Below, one piece after another: positions 46,376-58,032 of a stretch of DNA of 64,000 nucleotides. The DNA is taken from positions 122,848,333 to 122,912,332 of the forward strand of contig OW799233.1 in the NCBI GenBank assembly GCA_941918925.1, in the 5' to 3' direction. The translations under genes were made by a program, and so were the position numbers. The stretch comes from Phyto melanocephala. Its lineage: Eukaryota; Arthropoda; Insecta; Diptera; Rhinophoridae. Numbering within the stretch: position 1 is the first letter of the stretch; each line of letters opens with the position of its first letter. A model generated the notes under the pieces. The model was not told the DNA's origin, did no database searches, and saw only the letters and a list, made by a program, of their open reading frames with translations.

Positions 46376-46860
46376 AATGTTAATGCACCTTGCTAAGGGC
46401 TATATATCCCTTACTGCCCTTTTTTCACTACGAGGCTATGATTAATAAGCAATAGAGTCGGTTATGTGGTCTGAAACAAGCCGATCAATTCACCAAGTTA
46501 CTACTTATGTTCAAATACAACATCACCCCGGTTGCCCGAAGATCCGCTATGTTTGCAAGCATCAGTTATTCTCTGTTTCTGTTGAGGCGGCCACAGCACC
46601 CCCAAAAAATCAGTGCATGCCGAAGTCTGACTAGTTTCAAGCATCAGCCATTTAATCTCCACCGAATCTATTTACCCGCTTGGAAGTATCCGTTTTGTCC
46701 GAAGAGATTCCACAAATAAACAGTCATGCACTCTGTTCAGAAAATTAAATCTCTCAAATTATGTCTCTATTATGTCCATAGGTGTTTGTCCCACCTTTCT
46801 ACACCGCACTGACAATACACCACGGCCTGACACTAGCCAAGTAAACATGTTCTCAGGGGA
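46376..46860 (-). repeat. Dispersed 0.5-kb repeat, copy 2
   Basis: Inverted relative to 19365-19905; see that entry for the matched blocks. The 70-codon frame at 46507-46719 crosses it but has no domain and is not conserved in the other copy. Confidence 0.55.
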
Positions 46861-48240
46861 GTATTTGGAAGAACAATTTATTTATAATTGTAACGTTGGT
46901 AAACTTTACAATGGCAGTATATAGTTCAGTATTTCTATATTCCGTGTTTTAGTAGCGCCATACAGAGAAAACTAAGCCGTTAACAACTAGTACCTTTATG
47001 ATTTAATGCCGAAAAAACCCCGTAGAACTAATTATGCATGTAACAATCTTTATTAAATGACTGGCTTCTTATAAACTTCCCACAAGTCCCACAAATATTG
47101 AAATTTAAAGTTCTAATTCTTTTAAACAACAGCCTAATGTCATAAATAACACTTTGTTAACAAAATGAGATCAAATAGAAATTGAAATTTACGCCCAAAA
47201 CATTAAAACAAAACGAAATGCCAACAATAAAAATAACAAGATAAGCATATTACTAGCAGTATAGTTTTAATAACGAAGAAAATAAATGTGCACGTTTAAG
47301 TCAAAGACTTATAGTGGAGCGGCAGACAGACAGACTTTAGTTACACATACATACATACAACTAATTACCATACATACACACTAGTAAATATGTAAATAAA
47401 TAATAAAACAAAAGACCCCCAGCACCTGATGGAGGCTTTTGAAAAACACACAACACTCGTACTTGTACAAGCTTAGCAAATCAACCAATACCATTAAAAG
47501 CGAAGGCATACGTACAGCACGCATGTGCAACCGTTTATTATTGGTTCACTTGAAATAATTTCTAATTTTAAAACTACTAAATAATAATAATAAAAAATTT
47601 AAAACGAATAAAAAGCAAATGTTTTTTTATTTGTACATACATGCATACATACATATGTATGTGTTCATGTATTTATCTGTTGATACATTAGGGAGGCAAT
47701 TGTAGCAAGTAGTTGTGTTTAGAGAGGCTTTAACTCAGCCTTTAACGAGGCTGTTGTTGTTGGATTAGATTTGTCTTTCAATTTGACCCCAAATTTATTT
47801 GTAAACAAATGATTCTTGTATCAGGCATTCCTTCATAAATTTACACATAAAAAAGAAATTACAAAGCGAAATAGATGGATGCAATACTTGCAGTAAGAAC
47901 ATCATAAAAAATTGTTTGTCATTACTTTTTTCTGTACATATTTTTATGACATCAGTTCAAAAACTTTTAAAACCTCTTAGGTGGGGTAACAAATTTAAAA
48001 TCTTCTATATATAAAATCATTTAGACTCTTTTTATTTATATGAATATAATTAGAAAAAAATTTATTTCAAACCTTGGTTTAGCAAACAAACACAAACAGA
48101 TTTTTCCGTACAAAATTTGCGCACAGTTTCGCCTTTTGCTTAAGAAAATGGTATTTGACTGCAACTTAACGAAAATCTTTGTACACTAGCAAGATATCCG
48201 CTACTTCTTTTTTAAATTACAAAATAGTTTCTCGTTAAAT
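46861..48240. other. AT-rich sequence, nothing recognised
   Basis: Contains short ATACATACATAC runs (47345-47380, 47635-47660) but no gene or terminus. Confidence 0.3.
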
Positions 48241-48253
48241 TTATGATCATCTG

Positions 48254-48447
48254 TTAGGTTAGATAGAACAGGCAGCTGTTGTACAGCTCACTTGGGTCCA
48301 TTATATTGATCCCTTTGTGATACCTGAATAGAAAAATTAGAATAGAAAAGAAAAGAAAAGACAAGTCCAGAGTCTCCGGCGGGAATCGAACCCGCAACCC
48401 CTAAGCTAGCAGAACAGCACACTGCTGACTAGTCCATCGGGGCACCC
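48254..48447 (-). mobile_element. tRNA-derived SINE, copy 1
   Basis: On the minus strand the head GGGTGCCCCGATGGACTAGT looks like a tRNA acceptor arm plus A box, and GGGTTCGATTCCCGCC is a B box with T-stem. A pyrimidine-rich tract follows (CTTTTCTTTTC), then a 3' part CACAAAGGGATCAATATAAT and a terminal CCTGTTCTATCTAACCTAA. The insert is flanked by TATGATCATCTG (48242-48253) and TATGATCACCTG (48448-48459), a 12-bp target duplication with one change. It is not a functional tRNA gene: the anticodon arm does not fold into a clear 5-bp stem, and no tRNA 3' end follows the T arm. Confidence 0.9.
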
Positions 48448-48654
48448 TATGATCACCTGTTTCCCTGCTTAATTTAATTTTAAAATTAAAAAAAGTACAG
48501 TAATGATATATCGGGACCTATCCTCCATCTTAGCCAAGATCAATGCTTATGGGTTTCAAAATTTAACATTTTGTCAACTTAGATTATTAGTATATACCTA
48601 ATTTCTGAAATAAAGTACATAAACATTTAAAAAACAAAAAAATGTCATGAAAAT

Positions 48655-49265
48655 GAGAAAAAGTAATATTTTGGTCAGACATAGCACTTTGAGTCTCATT
48701 TCGGTCACCAATTAAGAGAATGTTCGTAAACGTAATACAAATAGTACAATATTACCATTAAAAAGCAAAAAGTACCTTTTCGGTCGCCCATAGCATTTTT
48801 ATTCTCACCTCGAATCACTAATCACTAATTTCAAAATTCTAGCTTCACAAACGTAAAAAATACAAATAGTACCTAAAAACGAAAAAAAGTACCTTTTTTA
48901 TTCTCCCATAAAATTGTCAAGTCTCACCTCTGTTAAATAGTTTCAAATATAAAAATTCTAGCTTCACAAACATAGAAAATACAAAAAGTGCCTAAAAATG
49001 CAAAAAAAAAAGTACTTTTTCAACTGCTCAAACCATTTTAGTCTTCGAATTAATAGTCACTAATTTAAAAATTTTAACTTCATAAACGTACAAAGTGCTA
49101 GCAAGATCCGAAAAAGTACTTTTATTGCTGCCCACTTTTTTTCAACCACAACTTAGATAAATAGTCTTTTATTTCAAAAAAATGCTAAAAAGTACAATTT
49201 TGGTCGACCAAATATTTTCAGTCTTACTTTTGATCAATAGCCATTAATTAACTCTATTATTTCAT
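48655..49265. repeat. Tandem array of ~120-bp units downstream of the chitin-binding gene
   Basis: AAAGTAC(C/T)TTTT-type starts occur near 48660, 48770, 48889, 49010, 49110 and 49190, each followed by G.C.CCCATA.CATTTT, AGTCTCACCT, ATCACTAATT and TTCTAGCTTCACAAACGTA. The units have diverged by substitutions and small deletions. It lies about 290 bp beyond the stop codon of the chitin-binding gene. No open frame. Confidence 0.75.
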
Positions 49266-49555
49266 TAAAAAAAGCCACTAATGTATTATTTTTTATGATA
49301 TAATTAAAAAAACGTTGAATTTATTTCAATAAAAAAAAAATTACAAAAAAAAACATAGCACGTTTAAATTATATCTTCTTAACATTCACTTAAATTACAC
49401 CGCAAATATTTGGCAAATACGTACAAACATTAGCAATCATTTACTACATTAGAAAAGAATTCTGATAGATAGTAAATATTGAAATAAAAATAAAAAAAAA
49501 ATAAACAAATAAAATTACTAATTTTTTTAATTACCGTTCGAAAGATAACAAATTT
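49266..49555. other. Presumed 3' flank of the chitin-binding gene
   Basis: AT-rich. A minus-strand AATAAA (plus-strand TTTATT at about 49319) could serve as a polyadenylation signal; this is only a guess from position. Confidence 0.3.
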
Positions 49556-50493
49556 TTAGAAAAAACATTTTGATTTAGACTTTTGAATACACGTACGACG
49601 TTCATAATGCCAGGTGAAATTATTGGGACAACGCATAATCATCAAATAGCCATTAAGACAATAAAAGTAGTATTCACAGCGATGAGGATGCGGCACAAAA
49701 TCGTAAATTCCCTTGTGGCATTTTAAGCGCACCGAATACTTTAACTGAAAAACTAAATCAGTTAATCCTTGTTTCGATTTCACTTTTATTTTACTTATGT
49801 GTTGAAACCTACCTTGCAACGTTTAGGCATTTGTGACTCACACTTGCCGGTCGCTTCATTAAAATACATTTTACTCGGACACAACATGGGTATGGCGTTA
49901 CCATTGTAGCATGTAAAAAATGTCACACACGATTCAGGATTTGGAATATTTTTAATATTTTGAAAACCATAAAGCTGAGAACATTTTGGTTCACCTTGTT
50001 GTTGCGTTACGCTCTCCAAAGTATTTTCACTAATTTCAGATTCCTTCGAATCGGATTCACCGTTGTCTTCATTTTCTGTATTCAAGTCTATATCACTATC
50101 ATCATTATCATTGTTATCAATAGTTTCTGCTTGACTTTCATTAAGAGCTAAATCCTCATCATAAATACTATTCAGATTAACACTCGGCTTAATATTACAT
50201 TTAACATTTTCTGGATAATCACAACTGCCTGCCTCCTCATTGAAATAGTTGCCAGCTAAGCATTCACCCTCGTAGGAATCTTCACCATCACAAAATATAT
50301 ATTTGTCACAGTTTTTCCTACTCGCCACTATTATGTCCAGCTCAGTAATTCCTTGACATTCTTCATACTCTCGGCACCAAATCAGACGTTTCACAAAAAT
50401 CATTAAAACACACAAAATCTTTAAGGAAGTCATTTTTGGCATAAATATTTTAGTTAGAGTTGCTACTCGTCCGTAATTTACCACAACACTCAT
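49556..50493 (-). CDS. Secreted protein with three chitin-binding type-2 (peritrophin-A) domains
   Basis: Probably binds chitin outside the cell, in cuticle, trachea or peritrophic matrix. There are two exons, 50493-49813 and 49744-49556, joined in phase 0 across a 68-bp intron (GTAGGT...TTTTTCAG), giving 289 residues from the first Met. A signal-like segment begins at Met21 (MTSLKILCVLMIF), whose start context (CAAAAATGAC, 50433) is better than that of Met1, so the true start may be 50433. Three six-Cys domains follow: Cys46-Cys99, Cys171-Cys226, and one in exon 2 (LKCHKGIYDFVPHPHRCEYY... to SKCFF). Domains 1 and 2 are separated by an Asp/Glu/Asn/Ser-rich linker of about 70 residues. Obstructor-type proteins also have three such domains, usually with shorter linkers, so I do not name an orthologue. 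Confidence 0.88.
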
Positions 50494-50530
50494 TTAAAGA
50501 AACCTCGTTTAAAGTAAGTGCGTCAGTACC

Positions 50531-50537
50531 TTTTATA
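50531..50537 (-). promoter_or_regulatory. TATA-like box of the chitin-binding gene
   Basis: TATAAAA on the minus strand, about 40 bp before the first ATG and about 100 bp before the preferred ATG at 50433. If used, transcription would start near 50505, leaving only about a dozen bases before the first ATG, which favours initiation at the later Met. Confidence 0.45.
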
Positions 50538-50630
50538 ATATTTGTTAAAATTTATTTTTCTTTCTTTTTTCTCTGGTTTCTATTATTTTCTTTATTACTT
50601 CCTCTCTCAGACTTGAATCAACAGTTAGTA

Positions 50631-51374
50631 AAGGGTGCTTCTTTTTAGATGTATAGAACTTTTAAATGGAAAAAACAAAGATGAAATTTACTTTATTCGA
50701 AAGATAATCTTCTGGCTTTAAAATTAAAATGTGGCTTCTGGATTATGATCGCCACGGCTGGCTCGAACGTAGTCTAATCTAAAGGTTCGATGATTTTTCT
50801 AGCATATGTGGACATATATCGGCAATAACGCAAATGTCGTCTTCCAAGCTCTAAACGGCTTATCAGCATAAACTAGCAACTTCATATACCCCCAAAAGAT
50901 CTTAAAGGCCATTTTACGGGTTCGAAAGTGAAACTATATGGTTACCAAAAGTATAATAAGTCAATTGCTGCACAAGCTGGGATACATGTTGCGCCGATTG
51001 TTCAACCATAAACAATTAACCAATTAATCCATCATCCCATAAAGCATACCAGTCTGTTTTCCTGGATGTAGCGGAGTATCAACATACACTTGAGGATTAT
51101 CATCACTCTAAATACTGCAGTTCTGTTGATTGACGTATTCATTCAAATAAAAGTGAGCTTCATCGCTAAACAAAATTCGCTTATGAAAATCAGGATCAAC
51201 GGCAATCTTGTTTTGGCCCATTTACTAAATATACGCCTTGCTATTTATGAGTCAGTCTATTCATGTTGAAATGCTAACCAAAACTAAAAAAATCACTAGA
51301 CTGCTGACAAAATGGCCACCAGTTAAAAAATGCTGCCAACTTGAAATCATAAGTCTCTTTAAAAAAACACCCGG
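50631..51374 (-). mobile_element. DD41D mariner-like element with both ends, decayed
   Basis: TA flanks both ends (50629-50630, 51375-51376). The ends AAGGGTGCTTCTTTTTAG and CCGGGTGTTTTTTTAAAG are inverted copies. The minus strand reads DPDFHKRILFSDEAHFYLNE with YVNQQNCSI and DDNPQVYVDTPLHPGKQT (first catalytic Asp in FSDE), then after a deletion that removes the second and third Asp motifs, WGYMKLLVYADKPF and RLDYVRASRGDHNPE near the C-terminus. It lies about 140 bp upstream of the chitin-binding gene's first codon. Confidence 0.8.
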
Positions 51375-51479
51375 TATAAAAAATTTAATCTATAAATAAT
51401 GTTTTCATCACATCGTTATCATTTCACAATGCTTCAAAAAAAGGTGTAGAGTGTGGGAAAAACATTTTTTTATTAGACC

Positions 51480-51790
51480 CGACGCCATATTAGATTTGGA
51501 ATTTTTACATAGTTAACGGTATTCTACTAGTCAGTCCTTTCATTTAATACTCATATTAATGGGGTTGAGAAAAAAATTATCCGTCATTTTGTTAAGGACT
51601 CCATTCTTGTTGGATTTTAATTTTTTCTAAGTTTACTGTATTCTAATGGTCGAGTCCCTTTATTTGATAGCGATATTTATATAATTTTTTTTTAATTTTA
51701 TATTATGTTTAATTTTTACAGAATTCCCTTTTCATCATGATCGTAATTACATCATTCTGGTGATGCAATCTCTCTGCGAAGGGTATAAAA
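51480..51790 (+). mobile_element. Subgroup C repeat fragment
   Basis: ACGCCATATTAGATTTGGAA, TATTCTACTAGTCAGTCCTT and TCATATTAATGGGGTTGAGA match 60200-60260 and 60300-60330 of the subgroup C copy. The fragment ends near CTCTGCGAAGGGTATAAAAG, like a group tail. Confidence 0.45.
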
Positions 51791-52149
51791 GGTACAATTA
51801 GGGGTGAATGTTTGTGAGTTGCCTCTTAACAAACTTGATTGAATACTACGCATTTTTAACGAATCATCACAATTTGTTAACATGTCTGTCATCAGCAATG
51901 GAAAATTTTGAGAGAAGAGAGAAAATTTAAGAAATTTTGGCATTTGGAAAGGAACACCTGATGATCAGCTGAATAATTTAAACTTTCTTATTAAGTGTAC
52001 CCTGTCCCCAACAATTCTGTATTTTTTAAGGCGTTAAAATCCGAGTCCTAGTGATAAAGCCCATTTTCCCATGCGGTTATGTAAATAAGCTAAATTATGG
52101 CACGTGGAGTCCACAAAATTCATCATCAGTCGTCACCTTTTTTAATAAA

Positions 52150-53030
52150 ACGATTTTTTCAGCCATAGCTAGCTAATGTTAACTTTAGTTATCTGTGATC
52201 TGAGTAAGACGACACGACGATAGCGTAATTTCTTAATTTGTTTCATTCTTGTAAAGGCATTTAAAAATTCAATAAAAGAAACATGGTTTAAAATTTTCCT
52301 AAATTTATTTTTTCTTGTGAAGTACATTATTTGATTTATATGGCTACCGCGGCTGGCTTTACAGTACCCCATTCGATCGGACCAATTTTCGAGAATTTTT
52401 TTTTTTCGAGCACGAATGTTGGCTTTCAAATGCTCAATTGTCTTTGATTTGTCTGCATAACACTTGTCTTTAACAACGCGTCAAAGAAAATGGTCCAACG
52501 GTATCAAATCGCAGCTTCTTGGCTCGACATCACCATTTCGGCTAATTAAACGGTCATCAAACGTTGTACGCAAAAAATCGATGTTTGGCAAGTTGCACTG
52601 TCCTGTTTAAACCAAACATTGTTCACATTAATACCATGAAGAGCGGACACAAATGAATCGGTTATCATGGTGCGATAGGTGTCTCAATTGACCGTAATGG
52701 TCGCGCCATCCTCGTTTTCAAAGAAATATGGGCCAATGATGCCTCCGCTTCAAGCGGTTACTCGTAATGGGTGCATTGGCTTCTGTAAGACCACAATTGG
52801 GTTTTGTAAGCCCCAAATTCGGCAATATTTTTTATTAACATGCCCAACACGAAATTCACCCGAAAAGATGATTTTTTCCAATAGCAATTTCAAATAAGTC
52901 GCAACGTTTCAAAAGCGTCAATCGATTTGTTTTGTTCAGCGAAGATAATATACTGAATTTTGTGACAGAATTGAATGACATAAGTATTGCTAGGTTCGAA
53001 ATTTAAAACGATATATGACGCACCCTTTAC
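52150..53030 (-). mobile_element. DD41D mariner-like transposase pseudogene
   Basis: On the minus strand, in order: KIIFSGEFRVGHVNKKYCRI, SGGIIGPYFFENEDGATITV, YRTMITDSFVSALHGINV, NNVWFKQDSATCQTS, then KANIRARKKKILENWSDRMG and ASRGSHIN. The first catalytic Asp is Gly here (FSGE instead of FSDE), and WFKQDSATC retains the second. The third region is frameshifted around the SQEAAI segment. The right end GACGCACCCTTTAC resembles the TA-AAGGGTG terminus of this family; the left end is not clear. Confidence 0.8.
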
Positions 53031-53651
53031 TTTAAATCAATTGAACTATTTTATTTAGGGCTTTTCAACAAACTGGATTTACATTAGTAAGCCACATCTA
53101 ATTTATGCTCTAAAATAACAAATCGGAATTTGGTAAACTACGGACTTTCAAAAGAAATTTAACTACAGTTTTATGTTTTAAAAACCAATTAGATTAAATG
53201 TTTACTTCTTACGTAATTTATCTTAAAAATTGATACATAAAACATCTCAATTAGTGGAAACAAAGCATATGAAGATTTTACCGATATGATTAATAAGCCC
53301 GAAAATGTTCTTATTTCGACTTAAAATGTTTTATCAAAAGTCCATAGATGAAGTACAAACAATACATTTAAGAATTGCATTTTTGGTTTAATTACAGTTG
53401 TTTTTATTATTATTAAACATGAACATGAAAGACATAAAACGAGTACTTAAAGCTACGTATATTCACATTTTGCAAACATTTGACTCAATATGTGGATACA
53501 CTATTTTTGGTAAATATGTATTTACGATCTATGGTTTATTTCTTGCATTGAAATATTAATAAAAATTATTTTACTGAATAAATATTACAATTAAAAATGT
53601 TCAATAAAGAAAATATTTATTAACAGAGGAAATGAGTACATGTTAGTTTTC
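53031..53651. other. AT-rich spacer, nothing recognised
   Basis: No gene or element terminus identified. Confidence 0.3.
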
Positions 53652-54485
53652 ATATCGCACTTGATCAACAAGAGGGTATTAACTCAAAATTTTTGAATTT
53701 TCAGTAGAATCAAAAAACTGTTTGTGGCATTTTTAATTTTTATGAACTTTTTTCAATTTGTATTATATTTTAAATTTTTAAATTTTAGGCTATAAGTTCA
53801 ATGTGATAACGACAAGAATATTTAAGGAAAAATTAGTCATCCGATACTAGCTGAGTGGAATGCATTTTCGAAACCAGCTACGGTTTCATCATCAGCACTC
53901 TTTTGATCAGAACTACAGGTGTTGTATGTAAATATCAACTATTTAACTCAGCAATGTATTGAAAATTGAAATAAAGAATTATTTGTTCTAACAGAATTTA
54001 AAAATTCAAATATACCATAGGAAGCAAATTCCATTTGAAAATATATATATACATTGTTTTTGTTTTAAATTTTACTAATCATTGCAAAAAAATCTATTTT
54101 TTGAGTTAACACCATTTTTTCATGAAAAGGGTCACAACTCAAAAAAAAATTGAACAATTTTTTCATAAAAAGAGTCACATTTCGAATTAAAATTATAGAA
54201 TAAAACAAATTTTATCAAAAAAATAGTATCAACTCAAAATACAACCAAATATAAATAAAACAGTTTGATTATTTTTAACATAAATAAAGGCTCAAATCAA
54301 AATAATACCTTTTTTATGAAAATATACGATTCTTACCTATTTTAACTTTTGTATTAACTCGAAATAATACCTTTTTGTTGAAATAAAGGTAATCACTACA
54401 TTATCATGAATATGGTCTCAAAAGTGGTTTTCGAGATGAAAGAGTAAACGGAATACGTTGAAATTTTTACAATCAAGTGCGATAT
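53652..54485. mobile_element. Possible inverted-repeat element with a nested module
   Basis: ATATCGCACTTGAT (53652-53665) and ATCAAGTGCGATAT (54472-54485) are perfect 14-bp inverted ends. Inside are loosely repeated ~65-bp units containing TTAACTCAAAAT and TTTTTCATGAAAA (54100-54390). Nested at about 53840-53950 is an inverted copy of the 46200-46330 module (CGAAACCAGCTACGGTTTCA). No coding frame; no clear target duplication. Confidence 0.5.
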
Positions 54486-56552
54486 ATATTTTGTCAAATA
54501 TTTGCCTCATTTGAACACATCAGAAGTGTTTGTTTAATAAATTATTTATATTTAATTGATCGTTGCTTCTTAGCATTAAAATTATGGAATAAAATTAGCA
54601 ATTGTCTGTAGATGGCGTTAAAAAAAATTTAAAAATCTTTAATAGGTGGTTAGACCTAAAAGTGACCACCAAACCTGAAAGAATTGAACAGATTTTTTAA
54701 TTTGGCACATAATATAATTTGTTGTTCGATTTATTTTCAACTCATTTCCAATAAAACAAATGATGGCTTCGCACATCGAAACTGTAAAGTCTTAATAACA
54801 TGTAGTCCTGCCATTTAGTGGGTAATAATCTGAAATTAAAAATAAAAGTGCACAAAATTATTAAAAATACTTTTGTTTTTTAATTATATATAAAAACACA
54901 AAAAAAAGTACTATTTTAATGAAGGAGATGTAAATATTTAAATAAAACATCAAGAGTTGTTAATGAATTAAGTTTTTTTTTCAAATAGTAGTTATACGGA
55001 CTCAATTACCTTAAAACAAAGGTGATGGGCCATTATACATATAAATGGTACTTAGTATACAACAGAGATATGCAACGAATACTAATGAAGTAAGTCAACT
55101 TGAATCATGATGCATTATTTCGTTGATTTATACGCATTCAAACTTATTAAAAAGTCTTCACTACTTATACGCACCTTTAAATGAAAGGTATTTACAGTAC
55201 TCATATTCATCAACACGTATGTATGACTTAGTTAATTGCTATTGTCGTTCATGCAAAATAAACAGACGACCAAAAGCACGTATGACTCGCGTAGTCATTA
55301 TGAAGTTGTGTGTTTTAACTAGGCTTGCCAGATAACAATTTGGCATTCACCATAATAATTGTGGATTGTTAAAAAAACTAGACAAATTAAATTTAACAAA
55401 ATAATACAAAAACAACAAGCAAAAATAAAGTGCTGGCTTTGATGTCTGTTTAAGAGATTTTGTTTTTGTGTATTATCTTTCAAATTTAAGTGAGCACCTT
55501 AGAACGCAGTTATTTAATTTGCTGCAAAAAATTTAAACATGAAAATAAGAAACACAAAATAACTGTTATTGTTTAGCTCTTATTAAAGAAGCTAACCAAA
55601 ACTTAGCCTAAAGGCCATAATCAGTTGCAGTTATTTAAAAATTAAATAGTGATATTTGCAAAAATTGTATATTACACATTGTAAAATTGCAAATTTTCTG
55701 GTGGCCAAAAAATATCTTGCACTCTCCGACCTGGCAACATTGTTTATTCTTCATACACATGAGAGCTGTTAATGTGTTTGTTGTTGAGTCAACTTGCATC
55801 ATTTTATGAAGATAAGTAGTTTCTTTAATATATGAATCAAAGTGAGTAGTCTTGCAAATCATATAAATATGGGACGCCATAAATATAAGTACGACGTAGT
55901 ACTTATGTTCATTGTGTGTTGTACTTATTTATCAACGTTGTTGTGCGTATGCGTACGTCAGCTCAGTTAAATTTAAATTATTTATACGCCATTATACTCA
56001 AATTTTATGACTCACTATGAATATTGAAAAAACGACTCAAAGCCAATCACTGGTACACAAGTGTTAGAATTATAATATTGTATTTAAAATTAAGAATTTC
56101 ATAAATCGTTTTCTTTGTAAGCATTTTAACAAACTTTATAAATTTTTTTTTCTTTTAAAATTCCAAATAGTTTAAAAATTTATATCTAGATCAACTAAAT
56201 TAAGCCCTACATTAGAATAAATAAATAAATTAGAAAGAATAAATTTTTGCGATTACGATATTATCCGAAATTTTAATTTATTTTTTTAATAATTTTAGGA
56301 GCCTTTTTACCGAGATTGTCGTTTACATAAAACTTTTTAGCGGTGAATTTAATTTTGATTTCACGATTTTTACCTGCCATATTATAATGATTTTTAGGAT
56401 TAGGCCTTATATGAAACGGCGACAAATTGTGAACCAATCCTTACATTCTGAAACTTTAACAATTATCTTAATATTATCTTAAATTATCTTATTATATAAC
56501 GTTACTTTCAGGAAACAAGATAATAAAACTGTTATGGCATTTGATGTTGACC
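54486..56552. other. AT-rich sequence, nothing recognised
   Basis: Frames of 70-80 codons at 55123-55335 and 55635-55880 show no domain. The last exon of the SDR gene could lie somewhere in 50600-58270, but I could not find it. Confidence 0.3.
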
Positions 56553-56564
56553 AACAGTACTTGT

Positions 56565-56767
56565 GGGTGCCCAGGTGGACTAGTCAGTAGTGTGCTGGTC
56601 TGCTAGTTTGGGGGTTGCGGGTTCGATACCCGCCAGAGAGACTCTGGTGTTGTCTGCTTCTCTTCTCTCTTTTTATTCTATTCTTACTTTTCTATTTAAG
56701 TATCACAATGGGATTAATAAAATGGATCCACGTGAGCTGCACAACAGTTGCCTGTTCTACCTAACCT
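56565..56767 (+). mobile_element. tRNA-derived SINE, copy 2
   Basis: The head is GGGTGCCCAGGTGGACTAGT (A-box region) with B box GGTTCGATACC at 56620-56630, then a CTTCTCTTCTCTC tract, a 3' part GTATCACAATGGGATTAATA and the terminus TGTTCTACCTAACCT. A perfect 12-bp target duplication, AACAGTACTTGT, flanks it at 56553-56564 and 56768-56779. It aligns over its whole length with copy 1 on the other strand. Confidence 0.92.
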
Positions 56768-56779
56768 AACAGTACTTGT

Positions 56780-57238
56780 AATTCAGCCGTGCTCGGGTTA
56801 AGAGCTCGCGCGTTCTTGACATTATCATTTAAAAGCCATCAAGCTGTTTTTTTTAATCTGATTTTGAGAGTTTGGCGTCTCACTATCGCGTGGTCCCGTT
56901 ACTGTGATCCAGTTTTTAGACTATTTTACAATTAACTGAGTTTTCTTATTTGAATTGAATTAACTAGAGGAGTACCAACTTGGAACTAAAGAAGTACCAA
57001 TCGAACTCATTTACTTGTAATAAGGGGAGTTCCATAAAATTTATTGTAATAATTGTTCAAATGTCTCCGACTTTCAATGCAATGGTAATGATCGGCTTGC
57101 AGTGCCTGAACTTTGTAACTGGAGGATAAACTTTAAAGTCAGTATGCAGAGGTATATGTCGACTAACGAAGCCGAAACCAAGGTAGGATACCATGGCATT
57201 TTGGTTACATACCTCTGCCAAACAATTTTAAAATTAAA
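56780..57238. other. AT-rich spacer, nothing recognised
   Basis: No exon or terminus identified; two antiparallel frames near 57074-57355 run into the adjacent repeat head and are shadows. Confidence 0.3.
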
Positions 57239-58032
57239 ACAAGTAAGAGCGCTATATTCGGCCGTGCCGAATCTTATATACCCTTCACAACGTGTAGTCA
57301 TGCAATAACAGTAGTTTGTATCACCATTCATCCCATATGAAATACGTACATACATATAAAAACATACATATATAAAAACGTCCCATTGTAAAATTATAAA
57401 TTCACGTATGTATGTTAAAAAAGCAAAAAAAAAAACATTTAAAAAAAAATTAAAAAAAAAAAATTTTTTAAAAAATTAAAAAAAAAAATTAAAAAAAAAA
57501 TTATTATGTACATAATATATATAAAACAAAAAAAAAATAAAAAAAAATTAAAAAAAAAATAATAATAATATAAATAATATATTAAATAAAAAATAAAAAA
57601 AAAATAAAAAAAAATTTTTTTTGCTCAGCTGGGATTCGATGCCACGTTTTCTCTAACCAGTATACACGTTTGTATGTATGTATGTTGTTGTTGTAATGTT
57701 GTTTTTGTGAAAAAAAATCGAGGTGGTCGTGGGTTTTTGCTCATATCTCAGTTGTTTATGTACCGATGTTTCTGATTTTCAATACCGATCTACTCCCGAA
57801 TATTTCTGATATTTTAATACCTCACCCGGGTCCAAGCGATGTCGGGGGGCTTCAAAAAGTTGATTTCAACATACACACGGACAGACAGACAGACTGACAG
57901 AGCTTAATCGACTCCCCTATTCATAAGCTTTCAGAAAATATATACTTTATGGGGTCGGAAATGAAAATTGTAGAAATTTCACACGGAATGACAAACCTAT
58001 ATATACCCTTTTTCACTGTGTGAAGGGTATAA
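57239..58032 (+). mobile_element. Hairpin-headed repeat, subgroup B, intact copy
   Basis: The head ACAAGTAAGAGCGCTATATT has a perfect hairpin ATTCGGC-CGT-GCCGAAT (57257-57273). A long A/T tract (57418-57618) and the tail TATACTTTATGGGGTCGG, ending TTTCACTGTGTGAAGGGTAT, complete it. It lacks the MITE found in the copy at 5524, giving its empty site. It lies about 240 bp below the last SDR exon found, so it may be in the next intron. Confidence 0.8.

Noticed and set aside
48360..48447. Possible functional tRNA gene on the minus strand
   Set aside because: The B box is good, but the anticodon arm is irregular, the sequence continues into a SINE body, and target duplications flank the whole unit.
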